Source: Actinoplanes couchii
Lineage (GTDB): Bacteria; Actinomycetota; Actinomycetes; Mycobacteriales; Micromonosporaceae
Length of the DNA stretch: 64,000 bases
Reading direction: 5' to 3'
Assembly (NCBI RefSeq): GCF_016862075.1
Contig: NZ_BOMG01000035.1
Coordinates: 124,001-188,000, forward strand
Position 1 is the stretch's first letter. Each line of letters opens with the position of its first letter. The position numbers and the translations under genes were made by a program. The notes under the pieces were generated by a model, which saw nothing but the letters and a program-made list of their open reading frames with translations, was not told the DNA's origin and did not search any database. This document shows positions 42,349-51,115 of the stretch, in pieces.

Positions 42349-43587
42349 TCAGCGAGCGGTGACGATCCCCAGCGCCGACGGCGTCACCCCGGGGAACACC
42401 GTGCCGGTGTCGGACACCCCGCACCGGGCCTGCAGGATCTCCCCGATCGCCTGCCGGTAGTCGGTGGTGACGTCCAGATCGCCGTCCCGCAGGCAGCCGC
42501 CCGACAGGCCGGGCCAGCGCCCGTACACCTTGCCGCCCTTGACGTTGCCGCCCAGCACGAACATCGCGTTGCCCCAGCCGTGGTCCACCCCGCCCGACCC
42601 GTTCTGCGCCACCCGGCGGCCGAACTCGCTGACGGTGACCAGGGTGACCCGGCGCAACGTCTCCGGGCCGAGATCGGCGGCGAACGCGGCCAGCCCGGTG
42701 GCGAGCGCCTTGAGCTGGTCGAACATCCACCGGCCGGCGACCGCGGGGCCGAGGTTCTCGTGCATGTCCCAGTCGCCGCAGTCCACCGTCACCGCCCGCA
42801 GCCCGGCCCGGGACTTGATCAGCCGGGCGGTGTCCTTCAGCGCCGCGCCGAGGTCGGTGGCCGGGTAGGCCGCGCCGTTCGCCGGCTGATAACCGGCCGC
42901 GCGCAGCCCGGACGCGTAGCCGAGCGCATCGGTGAGCTGCCCGGACGTCCGTTTCAGGGCGGCCGGGGCGGACGCGTACAGCCGGTCCATCGTCGCCGCG
43001 ATCGGCCGGCCCGCCTGTTCGCCGCTGAGCACCGTCCTGTCGATCGAGGTGACGCTGAGGCCGCCGAGCACCCGGGCCGGCATCGCGGTGCCCATCGAGA
43101 CCGCCTGGAACACCTCGGGTTCGCCGAACATCCCGACCATCCGGTTCAGCCAGCCGGTCCGGGTCCGGGACGCCGGCGCGGCCTGTTCCAGCTGCTCCAT
43201 CGCCTCGAAGTGCGACCGGTTCGGCGCCGCCTGCCCGGCCGCGTGGATCGCCGCGAGCTGCCCGCCGGTCCAGAGCGGCAGCAGCGGCGCCAGCGCCGGA
43301 TGCAGACCGAAAAGACCATCAACCCCGATCAATTGCGATTGCGGTACGCCGATCGAGGGCCGCAACGTGTAATAGTCCGCATCGCCGGCCGGGACCACGG
43401 CGGACAGCCCGTCGAAACCGCCCCGCAGCGAGAGCAGGACCAGCACGTCCCCGTCGTATCCGGGGTCAGCCGCGTAGGCCAGGCCGGTGTCCGCCACCGC
43501 CACCGCCAGCCCCGCGCCGGCCGCCGCGAGCAGCCGCCGCCGGGAGAGCCGGTTCTCCTCGCATCCACATTCGGGTTCCATGCTCAC
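42349..43587 (-). CDS. DUF1501 family Tat-exported protein
   Basis: A 412-residue protein with a twin-arginine signal (ENRLSRRRLLAAAGAGLAVA). The DUF1501 (sulfatase/alkaline-phosphatase-like) body shows VLVLLSLRGGFDGLSAVVP, NRSHFEAMEQLEQA, VTVDCGDWDMHENLG, VTVSEFGRRVAQNGSGG and DHGWGNAMFVLGG. Asp and His residues in these blocks match the metal-binding positions of the superfamily. It follows the DUF1800 gene by 3 bp and must be cotranscribed with it. The biochemical role of this pair is unknown. Starts GTG 43587 or ATG 43581. Confidence 0.9.
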   Translation of the reverse strand: MSMEPECGCEENRLSRRRLLAAAGAGLAVAVADTGLAYAADPGYDGDVLVLLSLRGGFDGLSAVVPAGDADYYTLRPSIGVPQSQLIGVDGLFGLHPALAPLLPLWTGGQLAAIHAAGQAAPNRSHFEAMEQLEQAAPASRTRTGWLNRMVGMFGEPEVFQAVSMGTAMPARVLGGLSVTSIDRTVLSGEQAGRPIAATMDRLYASAPAALKRTSGQLTDALGYASGLRAAGYQPANGAAYPATDLGAALKDTARLIKSRAGLRAVTVDCGDWDMHENLGPAVAGRWMFDQLKALATGLAAFAADLGPETLRRVTLVTVSEFGRRVAQNGSGGVDHGWGNAMFVLGGNVKGGKVYGRWPGLSGGCLRDGDLDVTTDYRQAIGEILQARCGVSDTGTVFPGVTPSALGIVTAR

Positions 43588-43590
43588 CGT

Positions 43591-45138
43591 TCACCTCAAC
43601 GCGAAGGACGGGGCATTCAAGATCATCCCCATCAGGTACGGGTACATCCAGCCGGCCGCCGGATCGTTCGCCTTCAACGGCGACGCCGGGGTCTTGCCGT
43701 AGAAATCGGCAAGTGCCTCGATCTGCTTCGCGGTAGGCGCGATTCCGGCCAGCCGGACGGCGGTCCGCTCGATCAGCGCCCCGTACGTGGCGGGCAGCGC
43801 CCCGACCATCCCGGTCGCCAGGTTCGCCGGCTTGACCAGCGTGTCCGGCCACCACCCGGCCGCGATGTTCAGGTGGAAGTTCCACCGGACCAGCAGACCG
43901 GACGGGGACGCCCAGGCCGCGGCGACGTCCGGATAGCCGTTCGGCGGCGCCCAGCCCAGCGGCGCCTGCCCGGCGTCCCGGGCCATCCAGTAGAGGCTCT
44001 CCAGGAACTTGGTCCCACCGGTCGCCGGGCCGTAGCCGAGGGTCCGCACGGTCGCCGCCAGGTCCTCCAGCGGGGTCCGGCACTTGGCCCCGATCGACGC
44101 GGCGAACTCCGCCGAGGTGAACAGCGCGCGCAGCACCGGCACGATCGCCGTCCGGTTGTCCAGGTACACCTTCACCAGGGCGGTGACCAGGCTGTCCGGC
44201 GGGGTGTCGGAGACGAAACGGACGCACAGCTTGGTGACGATCCGGCGGGCGGTCAGCGGGTGCGTCGCCAGGTGGTCCAGCAGCGCGACGGCGGCCGCCT
44301 CACCACCGGCCGCGGTGGCGTTGGCGTGCCGGAAGGAGAGCACCCGGACAGCGCCGGTGGCGTGCTGTGCTCCGTCGTACCGGAAAGCGCCGGTTTTGGT
44401 GTCGACCGTCAGCCCGGTGAGCAGGCGCGCCGCGTCCTTGACGTCGGCCTCGGTGTAGCCTTCCCGGCCCACGGTGTGCAGTTCCAGCAGCTCACGGCCG
44501 TAGTTCTCGTTCGGGGCGGCCTTGCTGGAGTACCTGTTGTCCAGGTAGGTGAGCATCGCCGGGTGGCGCGCCGACGCCTTCAGCAGGTCCGAGAACTTGC
44601 CCAGCGCGTACCGGCGGATCATGGTGTCGTAGTCGATCCGGCTGTCCCAGACGTCACCGTGCGGGCAGGTCACGTTGAGGTGGTTGCTCCAGAAGTCGGC
44701 CATCACCTCGAACAGCTGCCGCTCGCTCCAGATCGACCGGGCCACCGCGGCGAAGCCGAGCTGCCACATCGGATCCCACGAGTACTGCTTGAGCGACCCG
44801 GCGGCCACCCGGGCCCGGATCTCGGCTGTCGACAGCCGGGCCAGCGGCAGCCGGGCGACCAGGCCGTCGGCCACCCGGTCGTCGATCTTCGACGGGTTCA
44901 GCTGACGCTCCAGCCAGGCCGCCGCGCCCAGCTTGCGGATCTCGGCGATCGACGACGGGCTCGGCCCGAACGTGGCCCGGCGCAGCAGGTGCAGCAGCGG
45001 GTCGGCGGGCAGGAACGTCGCCGGCGACGGATCGGCCGCGGCGGCCACGGCGGCGGTGGGCGTCCCGGTGGTCACCACGGCGGCCACCCCCACGGCAGCG
45101 GTCGAGCCCACCACGGTCCGGCGCGTCATCGTCTTCAC
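43591..45138 (-). CDS. DUF1800 family Tat-exported protein
   Basis: A 515-residue protein with a Tat-like signal (MTRRTVVGSTAAVGVAAVV). The DUF1800 body shows LHLLRRATFGPSPSSIAEI, FWSNHLNVTCPHGD, NENYGRELLELHTVGREGYT, ARLLTGLTVDTKT and LHNIAAGWWPDTL-type helical segments near the end. DUF1800 and DUF1501 genes occur as pairs in many bacteria, and the two proteins are probably exported as partners. The start may be GTG 45138 or ATG 45129. Two 19-bp direct repeats lie upstream at 45189-45237. Confidence 0.9.
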   Translation of the reverse strand: MKTMTRRTVVGSTAAVGVAAVVTTGTPTAAVAAAADPSPATFLPADPLLHLLRRATFGPSPSSIAEIRKLGAAAWLERQLNPSKIDDRVADGLVARLPLARLSTAEIRARVAAGSLKQYSWDPMWQLGFAAVARSIWSERQLFEVMADFWSNHLNVTCPHGDVWDSRIDYDTMIRRYALGKFSDLLKASARHPAMLTYLDNRYSSKAAPNENYGRELLELHTVGREGYTEADVKDAARLLTGLTVDTKTGAFRYDGAQHATGAVRVLSFRHANATAAGGEAAAVALLDHLATHPLTARRIVTKLCVRFVSDTPPDSLVTALVKVYLDNRTAIVPVLRALFTSAEFAASIGAKCRTPLEDLAATVRTLGYGPATGGTKFLESLYWMARDAGQAPLGWAPPNGYPDVAAAWASPSGLLVRWNFHLNIAAGWWPDTLVKPANLATGMVGALPATYGALIERTAVRLAGIAPTAKQIEALADFYGKTPASPLKANDPAAGWMYPYLMGMILNAPSFALR

Positions 45139-45188
45139 GCCGGCAAAGGTCGGTCGTTACCGCTGTGACTTGTGGGTTCCCCGCCCGG

Positions 45189-45237
45189 GGCAACCGGATC
45201 GCTACCCTTCCCCTTGGAGGCAACCGGATCGCTACCC
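45189..45237. repeat. Two 19-bp direct repeats in a divergent promoter region
   Basis: GGCAACCGGATCGCTACCC occurs at 45189-45207 and 45219-45237, identical copies 30 bp apart (close to three helical turns). They lie between the divergent DUF1800 and spermidine-synthase-like genes. They look like a tandem binding site. Confidence 0.75.
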
Positions 45238-45250
45238 GGATACTGGCCGG

Positions 45251-46102
45251 ATGGCACAGCGAAGGTCGGCACGACGGACCGTGGAGACGGTGGCTTCCGG
45301 GACGGCCGAACTGGTGCCCGACCCCGATCGGGACACCGCGTGGACGCTGCTGCTGGACGGCGCCCCGCAGTCGCACGTCGATCTGGCCGACCCCACCCAT
45401 CTGGAGTTCGAGTACATCCGGCGGATGGCCTCGGCGATCGACCTGGCCGCGCCGGCCGGGCAGCCGCTGCGGGTGCTGCACCTCGGCGGCGGCGCGCTCA
45501 CCCTGCCGCGCTACGTGGCGGCCACCCGGCCCGGCTCGGCACAGCGGGTGGTCGAGATCGACGGCCCGCTGGTCGAGATGGTGCGCCGGGAGCTGCCGCT
45601 GCCCGAGCGGGCCGGCATCCGGGTCCGGGTCGCCGACGCCCGGGCCGCGGTGGAGGGCATGCGCGACGCCGGGTACGACGTGGTGATCCTGGACGTCTTC
45701 GCCGGCTCCCGCACCCCCGCCCACCTGGCCTCCGCCGAGTTCGCCCAGCAGGCCGCGCGGGTGCTGGCCCCGGCCGGCATGCTGATCGCGAACGTGGCCG
45801 ACGGCCCGCCGCTGAAGTACGCCCGCGCCCAGGTCGCCACGATCCGGGCGGCGCTGCCGGAGGCGTGTCTGGTGGCCGACGCCGGTGTGCTGCGCGGCCG
45901 CCGGTTCGGCAATCTGGTGGTGGTCGCCGGCCGGATCGCGCCGCCGGTCGCCGAGTTGTCCCGGCGGGCCGCGGGCGACTGGTTCCCGGGCCGGGTGGAG
46001 ACCGACCTGGATCGCTTCACCGGCGGGGTGGCCCCCGTGCCGGACGCGACGGCGGTACCCTCACCATTACCACCAGACAACCTCTTCAGTAACCGAAAGT
46101 AA
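45251..46102 (+). CDS. Spermidine-synthase-like methyltransferase-fold protein
   Basis: A 283-residue protein with the SpeE-type Rossmann core. Seen motifs are HLEFEYIRRMASAI, LRVLHLGGGALTLPRYVAA (SAM-like glycine motif), QRVVEIDGPLVEMVRRELP (acidic loop) and YDVVILDVFAGSRTP. It lacks the N-terminal beta-domain sequence of true spermidine synthases, so putrescine use is doubtful. Such 'spermidine synthase-like' proteins are common in actinobacteria with unknown substrate. The ATG start lies directly after the second direct repeat. An inverted repeat overlaps its stop. Confidence 0.85.
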   Translation: MAQRRSARRTVETVASGTAELVPDPDRDTAWTLLLDGAPQSHVDLADPTHLEFEYIRRMASAIDLAAPAGQPLRVLHLGGGALTLPRYVAATRPGSAQRVVEIDGPLVEMVRRELPLPERAGIRVRVADARAAVEGMRDAGYDVVILDVFAGSRTPAHLASAEFAQQAARVLAPAGMLIANVADGPPLKYARAQVATIRAALPEACLVADAGVLRGRRFGNLVVVAGRIAPPVAELSRRAAGDWFPGRVETDLDRFTGGVAPVPDATAVPSPLPPDNLFSNRK

Positions 46103-46110
46103 TTACTGAA
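46085..46110. promoter_or_regulatory. Candidate operator, 8-bp inverted repeat
   Basis: TTCAGTAA and TTACTGAA form a perfect inverted repeat with a 10-bp spacer, overlapping the stop codon of the upstream gene. It is AT-rich in a GC-rich setting and lies about 150 bp before the next gene. No T-tract follows, so a protein-binding site is more likely than a terminator. Confidence 0.45.
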
Positions 46111-46261
46111 TAGGCTGAAGGTACAACCTTGGTTACCGTCCTGTGTCGTTTTCCCGAGTCGAGGTGTGATCCGCGCCCAGTGACTGGCGACGCCGTCGGT
46201 AGCACGTTGTAATCGAGGCGGCCGCGAGTTTCCGTTCGTGGCGAGCACGGGGAAGGCATCC

Positions 46262-47071
46262 ATGTTCCACCAGCACTTCCTGTCCCCCGCGGGCATGGAC
46301 CTCGGACCGCTGGACGGCGGTGAGCGGGTCCTCTGGCAGGGCAGCTGCGCCGTCGCCGAGTACGCGTTCGACGAGGCGTCCTCGCTGCCGCGCTGGACCC
46401 TGCCGGAGGAGACCCAGGTCGTCGTCACGGACCGCCGTGTTCGTTACTCATACGACAACGGGGACGCGCAGAGTAGTGGTGAGCTGTTCTGGCTGTGGCC
46501 ACAACATCTACGGGTGCAACCGGGGAACCGGGAGACCGGCCGCAACGCCACGGTCACCCAGATCCAGCTCGTCTGCAACGGGCCCGACGGCACCTTCCCG
46601 GCGCTCGTCGTCGCCGGTGGCGACCTGAGCAAGGTCAGCGCCGCCGACCACCTGGCCAACACGCTGCGGCAGGCGATCGCCCGGTTCCGGGTGGAGAACG
46701 CCGACCTGATCGGGGTGCCCGCGCCGCAGGCCCGGATGCTGTCCCGGCTGGTGATAGGGCCGGAGTTCAGCAACTACCAGGGTGGCGAGGGCCAGACCGT
46801 GTCGCTGCTCGGCGCGGTGCCGGTGCCGGCCCCCGAGATCGATGAGCCGGTGGCCCCGATCGCGCCGGTCTCCGGCCCGCACTCGGAACGGCCCGGGGTC
46901 GAAGCCGATGCGCTCCGCGCCGAACAGGCCATGCGCGCCGAGCAGGCCCTGCACGAGGAGCCCGATCTGGCGTCCCGGGCGGCGAGCCTGGCCGCGCGGG
47001 TGGCGAACCTGGTCTCGCAGGAACCGGACAACGGGCGGGGCGCGAACCTCTCCCAGTTCCTGGACCGCTGA
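46262..47071 (+). CDS. Conserved hypothetical protein, possibly PH/GRAM-like
   Basis: A 269-residue soluble protein. The N-terminal 100 residues (GGERVLWQGSCAVAEYAF, VVVTDRRVRYSYDNGD, ELFWLWPQHLRV) resemble a PH/GRAM-like beta domain. A second region (LSKVSAADHLANTLRQAIAR) is helical, and the C-terminal 90 residues are Ala/Glu-rich with coiled-coil character (ALRAEQAMRAEQALHEEPD). The ATG follows CGGGGAAGGC. It converges with the TerC gene. No function is known. Confidence 0.72.
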   Translation: MFHQHFLSPAGMDLGPLDGGERVLWQGSCAVAEYAFDEASSLPRWTLPEETQVVVTDRRVRYSYDNGDAQSSGELFWLWPQHLRVQPGNRETGRNATVTQIQLVCNGPDGTFPALVVAGGDLSKVSAADHLANTLRQAIARFRVENADLIGVPAPQARMLSRLVIGPEFSNYQGGEGQTVSLLGAVPVPAPEIDEPVAPIAPVSGPHSERPGVEADALRAEQAMRAEQALHEEPDLASRAASLAARVANLVSQEPDNGRGANLSQFLDR

Positions 47072-47084
47072 GCTTTCTACTTAC

Positions 47085-48296
47085 TTACGTCGTCGCCGGG
47101 ACGAAACAGTGCCCGGCGGCGACCCGCTCCTCGTGCACCCGGTGCGCGCGGTCCAGCAACTCCATCAGCTCGGCCTGCTGGCGGACCCGCCGCTTGTACT
47201 TCTCCGGCAGCTCGGCGATGCGCCGCTCCTCCACCTGGAGCCGGTGATAGATCTCGTCGCAGTAGGCCGGATCGGTCTCGATGTCGAGGAACTCGTTGGC
47301 GTGCCGGCGCGCCGCGGCCATCGCGGTCTTGGCCCGGCCCTTCGGGCTGAGCAGCGACGCGACCACGGTGATCACCAGGACACCGATGATGAACCCGAGT
47401 GACGCGGCGGTCGGGATCTCGATCACGTTCACGTGCTCACCGTCGTTGATGAACGGCACGTTGTTCTCGTGCAGCGCGTGCAGGGTCAGCTTCACGCCGA
47501 TCAGGGCCAGGATCGCGGCCAGCCCGTACGACAGGAACACCAGCCGGTCCAGCAGGCCGTCGATCAGGAAGTACAGCTGCCGGAGCCCGAGCAGGGAGAA
47601 CGCGGTGGCGGTGAAGACCAGGTAGACGTTCTGGGTGAGCCCGTAGATCGCCGGGATCGAGTCCAGCGCGAACAGGATGTCGGTGCCGCCGATCGCCACC
47701 ATCACCAGCAGCATCGGGGTCAGCACCCGCTTGCCGTCCTGCACGGTGAAGAGCTTGTCCCCGTCGTACGTGTCCGAGGTCCGCAGGAACCGCCGGGCCA
47801 GCCGGATCACGAAGTTGTCCGGCGCCTCGTCCTCGTCGCTCTTGCCCTTCAGCAGGTTGCCCGCGGTGATCAGCAGGATCAGCCCGAACAGGTAGAACAC
47901 CCAGGCGAACCGATTGATCAGCGCCGCGCCGAGCAGGATGAACCCGGTCCGGGCCAGCAGCGAGAAGACGATGCCGAACAGCAGCACCTTCTGCTGATCG
48001 GCGCGGGGCACCTTGAAACTGCCCATCAGCAGCAGGAAGACGAAAAGGTTGTCGACCGACAACGCCTTCTCGGTGACGTAGCCCGCGAAGTACTCGGCGC
48101 CCATCGTGGAGCCACCGAACACCCACAGCCCGGCTCCGAACAGGAGCGCGATCGCGATGTAGATCGCCGACCAGCGCGCCGCCTCCGGCAACGTCGGGAT
48201 GTGCGCCCGCCGCACATGGAAATAGAAGTCGAAAAGCAGTAGAGCGACGATCGCTACGACGGTCAGGACCCACACCACACCGGACACCGGCTGCAT
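47085..48296 (-). CDS. TerC family integral membrane protein
   Basis: A 403-residue TerC protein with eight to nine membrane helices. The two acidic motifs of the family are seen: TEKALSVDNLFVFLLLMGSF and GGTDILFALDSIPAIYGLTQ. VPRADQQKVLLFGIVFSLL and FTATAFSLLGLRQLYFLI are also typical. The C-terminal 90 residues form a charged cytoplasmic tail. TerC proteins are linked with metal (manganese) export and tellurite resistance. No ter operon is present, so a manganese exporter-like housekeeping role is more likely. Confidence 0.9.
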   Translation of the reverse strand: MQPVSGVVWVLTVVAIVALLLFDFYFHVRRAHIPTLPEAARWSAIYIAIALLFGAGLWVFGGSTMGAEYFAGYVTEKALSVDNLFVFLLLMGSFKVPRADQQKVLLFGIVFSLLARTGFILLGAALINRFAWVFYLFGLILLITAGNLLKGKSDEDEAPDNFVIRLARRFLRTSDTYDGDKLFTVQDGKRVLTPMLLVMVAIGGTDILFALDSIPAIYGLTQNVYLVFTATAFSLLGLRQLYFLIDGLLDRLVFLSYGLAAILALIGVKLTLHALHENNVPFINDGEHVNVIEIPTAASLGFIIGVLVITVVASLLSPKGRAKTAMAAARRHANEFLDIETDPAYCDEIYHRLQVEERRIAELPEKYKRRVRQQAELMELLDRAHRVHEERVAAGHCFVPATT

Positions 48297-48305
48297 CCGC
48301 TCATC

Positions 48306-49049
48306 CTAGGGCTGATCGGGGTCGGTCACCGCGGCACGCAACTGTGACGAGGTAAGGAACAGAACCCCGTTTAGATTCGCGCCCCGCAGATCCGTGCCGC
48401 GCATGTCGGCGCCGGTGAAGTCGGCCCGCCGCAGATCCGTGTCGCGCAGATCGGCGCCGATCAGGAGCGCACCCCGGAAACTCGCCCCGCGCAGATCCGC
48501 GCCCCGCATCCGGCGCCCGATCAGATGAGCTCCGCTGTGGTCCGGGCCGCGGTGCCCGCTGCGGGCCGCCGCACTGGCACGGCGCAACAACGGCACGACC
48601 TTCCTGCGGTACGAGTCCAGATCCAGTTTCCGCGGATCCGGGGTTCCGGCCAGGGCGTCGGTCTCCGCCAGCGCGACACGTAGTTTCGGGTGCAGCCGCC
48701 GGGTCTCGTCCAGCTTCAGCGCCTCGGTCAGGTACCACATCAGCTCGTGCAGCTGCCGCACCACCGGGAGCGCCGCGAACATCTCCGCCGCCACCGCCCG
48801 GTCCGACCGCCAGTCGCCACCGCGCTCCCGTGTGATGCGCTGCCCCGCCCCGAAACAGACGAACACCACACAACCGGGAAAACCGAGCGGAATCAGCTTC
48901 TCGTGGACCGTGCACCGAAAGTCGTCACCCAGATTCCGGCAGGCCCGCCCCGCCGGCTTGTCGACGGCGAAATCGGACGACTTCGAGAAAGCGGGCGCCA
49001 CACAACAGAGGGCGGCACACCGGGAACAATCGGCAGCGAGTTCGGTCAT
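48306..49049 (-). CDS. Pentapeptide-repeat protein with Cys-rich N-terminal domain
   Basis: A 247-residue protein. The N-terminal about 75 residues contain a cysteine cluster (CSRCAALCCVAP, RACRNLGDDFRC, FPGCVVFVCFGAGQ) that probably binds zinc or an iron-sulfur cluster. A helical middle region follows. The C-terminus has about ten pentapeptide repeats of the A(D/N)LRG type (ADLRGASFRGALLIGADLRD and TDLRGANLNG), which form a right-handed quadrilateral helix. Pentapeptide proteins such as MfpA bind gyrase, but that role is not shown here. It lies next to the TerC gene in the same direction. Confidence 0.85.
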   Translation of the reverse strand: MTELAADCSRCAALCCVAPAFSKSSDFAVDKPAGRACRNLGDDFRCTVHEKLIPLGFPGCVVFVCFGAGQRITRERGGDWRSDRAVAAEMFAALPVVRQLHELMWYLTEALKLDETRRLHPKLRVALAETDALAGTPDPRKLDLDSYRRKVVPLLRRASAAARSGHRGPDHSGAHLIGRRMRGADLRGASFRGALLIGADLRDTDLRRADFTGADMRGTDLRGANLNGVLFLTSSQLRAAVTDPDQP

Positions 49050-49316
49050 TTATCCGGTTCCGTATTAGCTGTTGGTTTCGTGTTCGGCGCTTGCTCCGAC
49101 GAAATGCGGCCGATGACCGAAATCGCCGTGCGTAACTTTACCGGCACCGTCCACTGCAATATTCCTCACGGGCCGCCGAGAGAGACCACATGGGGTGGCA
49201 CCTGCGGGTAGGGTGCCCAGACGGGAAGACGATGACCTTGCAGGTCGATCCCGATAACGTCGGCGTTCAATACCGATGCGGGTGCCGGACGCTGCCCCAT
49301 GACGGAGGACCATTCA

Positions 49317-50612
49317 ATGCACGTACGACCGAAAAAGAATCTCGGCGTGAGCGCCGCGGTCGGCTCACTCCTCGCGGGCACGGCACTGCTGTTCCCGACC
49401 GCTTCGGCATCAGCCGCCACCGCACCGACGTTCGACATCGTCCCGCTCCGCACCGGTTTCGGTCCGGTCACATTGAGCGGAACCGCCGAGCCGAACGCGA
49501 CAGTGAATCTGTACGAGTACGCCTATGTCTGGGGCTACAACTACAGCCAGTCGCGTCTCGCCCAGGAGCGGGCGAACAACTACACGACCGGTGGCTACGT
49601 CACCACGACGGCCAACTCCAGCGGCCGGTGGACCATCTCGCGGGACCTCGACTCCGGGCACGTGTTCATGGTCGGCACCGCCGACGGCTACTCGCAGATC
49701 CGTAAGGCCGCCCTGCGCGTCAAGGCCGACCTCAACGTGACCGCGAGCAACGGCACAGTGAACTTCTCGGTCAACGCCGACCCGTCGCAGCCCGGCCTGC
49801 CCGTGGCGATCCAGCGCTACTCGACGTCCGGCGGCTGGAGCACCATCGCCTCCGGCGCCACCGTGCAGGTCGGCAACGCCGCCACCTACACCGGATCGGT
49901 CGGCAGCCAGCCGTCCGGCACGTCGTACTACCGCGCGTTCCTCCAGGGCGACGACACCAACTGGGCCGACCAGTCCAACTACATCGTCGCCAACTACTCG
50001 GAGAACCAGCCCGCCGGCAACGGCGCCGGCAACGGCACCCCGCCGGGCAACCCGCTGCCCACCCCGGTCTACGACACCGGCACGGTGACCCCGCCGCCGG
50101 CGACCTCCTCGCCGACGCCGCGCCCGTCGGCCTCCTCGACGTCACCGACGCCGCGCCCGAGCTCCAGCTCGCCGTCCTCGTCGCCCACGCCGAAGCCGAC
50201 CACTCCGAAGCCGACGACCCCGGCGCCGTCCGGCCCCGCGGCGGGTTCGGTCCAGTTCACCCGGATCCAGTACAACGCGCCCGGCGTGGACAGGAAGACC
50301 AACACGAGCATCAACGGTGAGTACTTCCGTCTGACCAACAAGACGAAGAAGTCCATCAACCTGAAGAGCTGGACGGTGAAGGACGCCGCCGGCAACCTGT
50401 ACCGCTTCACCACCAACTACACCCTGGCGGCCGGCAAGAGCGTCGTGGTCCGGACCGGCAAGGGCACCAACACCACGGCCACCCGCTACTGGGGCAAGAA
50501 GTACCACGTCTGGAACAACAGCGGCGACACCGCCTACCTGCGAACCGACAAGAACAAGCAGATCGACACCTGCAAGTGGACCAAGCCCGGCAAGGGCTAC
50601 ACCACCTGCTGA
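49317..50612 (+). CDS. Secreted protein with C-terminal lamin-tail domain
   Basis: A 431-residue exported protein. A signal peptide with hydrophobic core SAAVGSLLAGTALLFPTASA is followed by a beta-rich domain (VTLSGTAEPNATVNLYEYAY and a repeated Ig-like unit). A Pro/Ser/Thr-rich linker (PTPRPSASSTSPTPRPSSSS type) covers about residues 250-300. The C-terminal about 115 residues (GEYFRLTNKTKKSINLKSWT, VWNNSGDTAYLR) are a lamin-tail (LTD) domain. ATG 49317 is chosen because GGAGG lies 8 nt upstream. A strong terminator follows. It is probably attached to the cell surface or released; no enzyme motif is seen. Confidence 0.85.
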   Translation: MHVRPKKNLGVSAAVGSLLAGTALLFPTASASAATAPTFDIVPLRTGFGPVTLSGTAEPNATVNLYEYAYVWGYNYSQSRLAQERANNYTTGGYVTTTANSSGRWTISRDLDSGHVFMVGTADGYSQIRKAALRVKADLNVTASNGTVNFSVNADPSQPGLPVAIQRYSTSGGWSTIASGATVQVGNAATYTGSVGSQPSGTSYYRAFLQGDDTNWADQSNYIVANYSENQPAGNGAGNGTPPGNPLPTPVYDTGTVTPPPATSSPTPRPSASSTSPTPRPSSSSPSSSPTPKPTTPKPTTPAPSGPAAGSVQFTRIQYNAPGVDRKTNTSINGEYFRLTNKTKKSINLKSWTVKDAAGNLYRFTTNYTLAAGKSVVVRTGKGTNTTATRYWGKKYHVWNNSGDTAYLRTDKNKQIDTCKWTKPGKGYTTC

Positions 50613-50628
50613 CAACCCGGACCCAAGA

Positions 50629-50667
50629 AGAGAAGGCCCCGGCGAATCCCGCCGGGGCCTTCTCTCT
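50629..50667 (+). terminator. Strong hairpin terminator after the lamin-tail gene
   Basis: AGAGAAGGCCCCGGCG pairs with CGCCGGGGCCTTCTCT over a short loop and is followed by CTCTGAAC. It has no long T-run but a 16-bp stem. Confidence 0.85.
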
Positions 50668-50753
50668 GAACTGGGAAAACAGCACCCAGACCCCTGAAGC
50701 AGGCCCCGTTTTGCAGTACGCGGAGACCGTGCGGTAGGGTTTACACATACCGA

Positions 50754-50827
50754 CGCGGGGTGGAGCAGCTCGGTAGCTCGCTGGGCTCATAACCCAGAGG
50801 TCGCAGGTTCAAATCCTGTCCCCGCTA
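50754..50827 (+). tRNA. tRNA-Met (initiator, CAT anticodon)
   Basis: A 74-nt cloverleaf starting CGCGGGGTGGAGCAG, with anticodon loop CTCATAA on a stem with three consecutive G-C pairs (GGG/CCC), T-loop GGTTCAAATCC and acceptor end CCCCGCTA without encoded CCA. The unpaired C1 opposite U72 and the GGG/CCC stem are initiator hallmarks. A promoter (TTGCAG, 18-bp spacer, TAGGGT) ends 13 bp upstream. Confidence 0.95.
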
Positions 50828-50834
50828 CGAGTGC

Positions 50835-50875
50835 AGAGGGCCTTTGTTCGCGGAAAACGCGAACCGGGGCCCTCT
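50835..50875 (+). terminator. Terminator of the first tRNA-fMet
   Basis: AGAGGGCC pairs with GGCCCTCT and encloses an inner hairpin GTTCGCG/CGCGAAC with a GAAAA loop. The same structure follows the second tRNA copy. Confidence 0.8.
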
Positions 50876-51115
50876 TCGCGTTTCCTGGGGGGCCGAGCCC
50901 CCCAGACCCCCGCGTCACGGTGGGCGCTGCTGGCGGCTTGCCGGCGGGTGATGGCCAGGCCTCGCGTGGTCGCCGGCTTGCCGCCGGGATGGGCGTCGCG
51001 GGTTGTTTACGGGATGGGCTGTTCCCGGCCACCTGGGTGACACTGAACCAGGAGTTATGGGGAGCGTCGTCTATATAGGCTCCGGTCGACGAATGACGAC
51101 GATCCGGGGGATCAG

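Larger units (their letters stand above)
50708..50948. repeat. Left arm of about 240-bp inverted repeat containing tRNA-fMet
   Basis: The sequence from the tRNA promoter (TTGCAG, 18 bp, TAGGGT) through the tRNA, its terminator and a G/C palindrome (CTGGGGGG...CCCCCCAG, 50885-50906) recurs on the opposite strand at 52114-52352 with few differences. Identity stops on both sides outside these limits. Confidence 0.85.

Noticed and set aside
42580..45168. 862-codon plus-strand frame opposite DUF1501 and DUF1800 genes
   Set aside because: Antisense to two genes with signal peptides and family motifs; composition is typical of a shadow frame.
45189..45237. Two 19-bp direct repeats considered as a CRISPR remnant
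   Set aside because: Only two copies with an 11-bp gap, no leader and no cas gene in the window; a regulatory site fits better.
49190..49705. Plus-strand frame starting MGWHLRVGCPDGK with a Cys-x-Cys segment
   Set aside because: It runs into the lamin-tail gene in another frame and becomes Arg/His-rich; the Cys motif could be chance, and no family was recognised.
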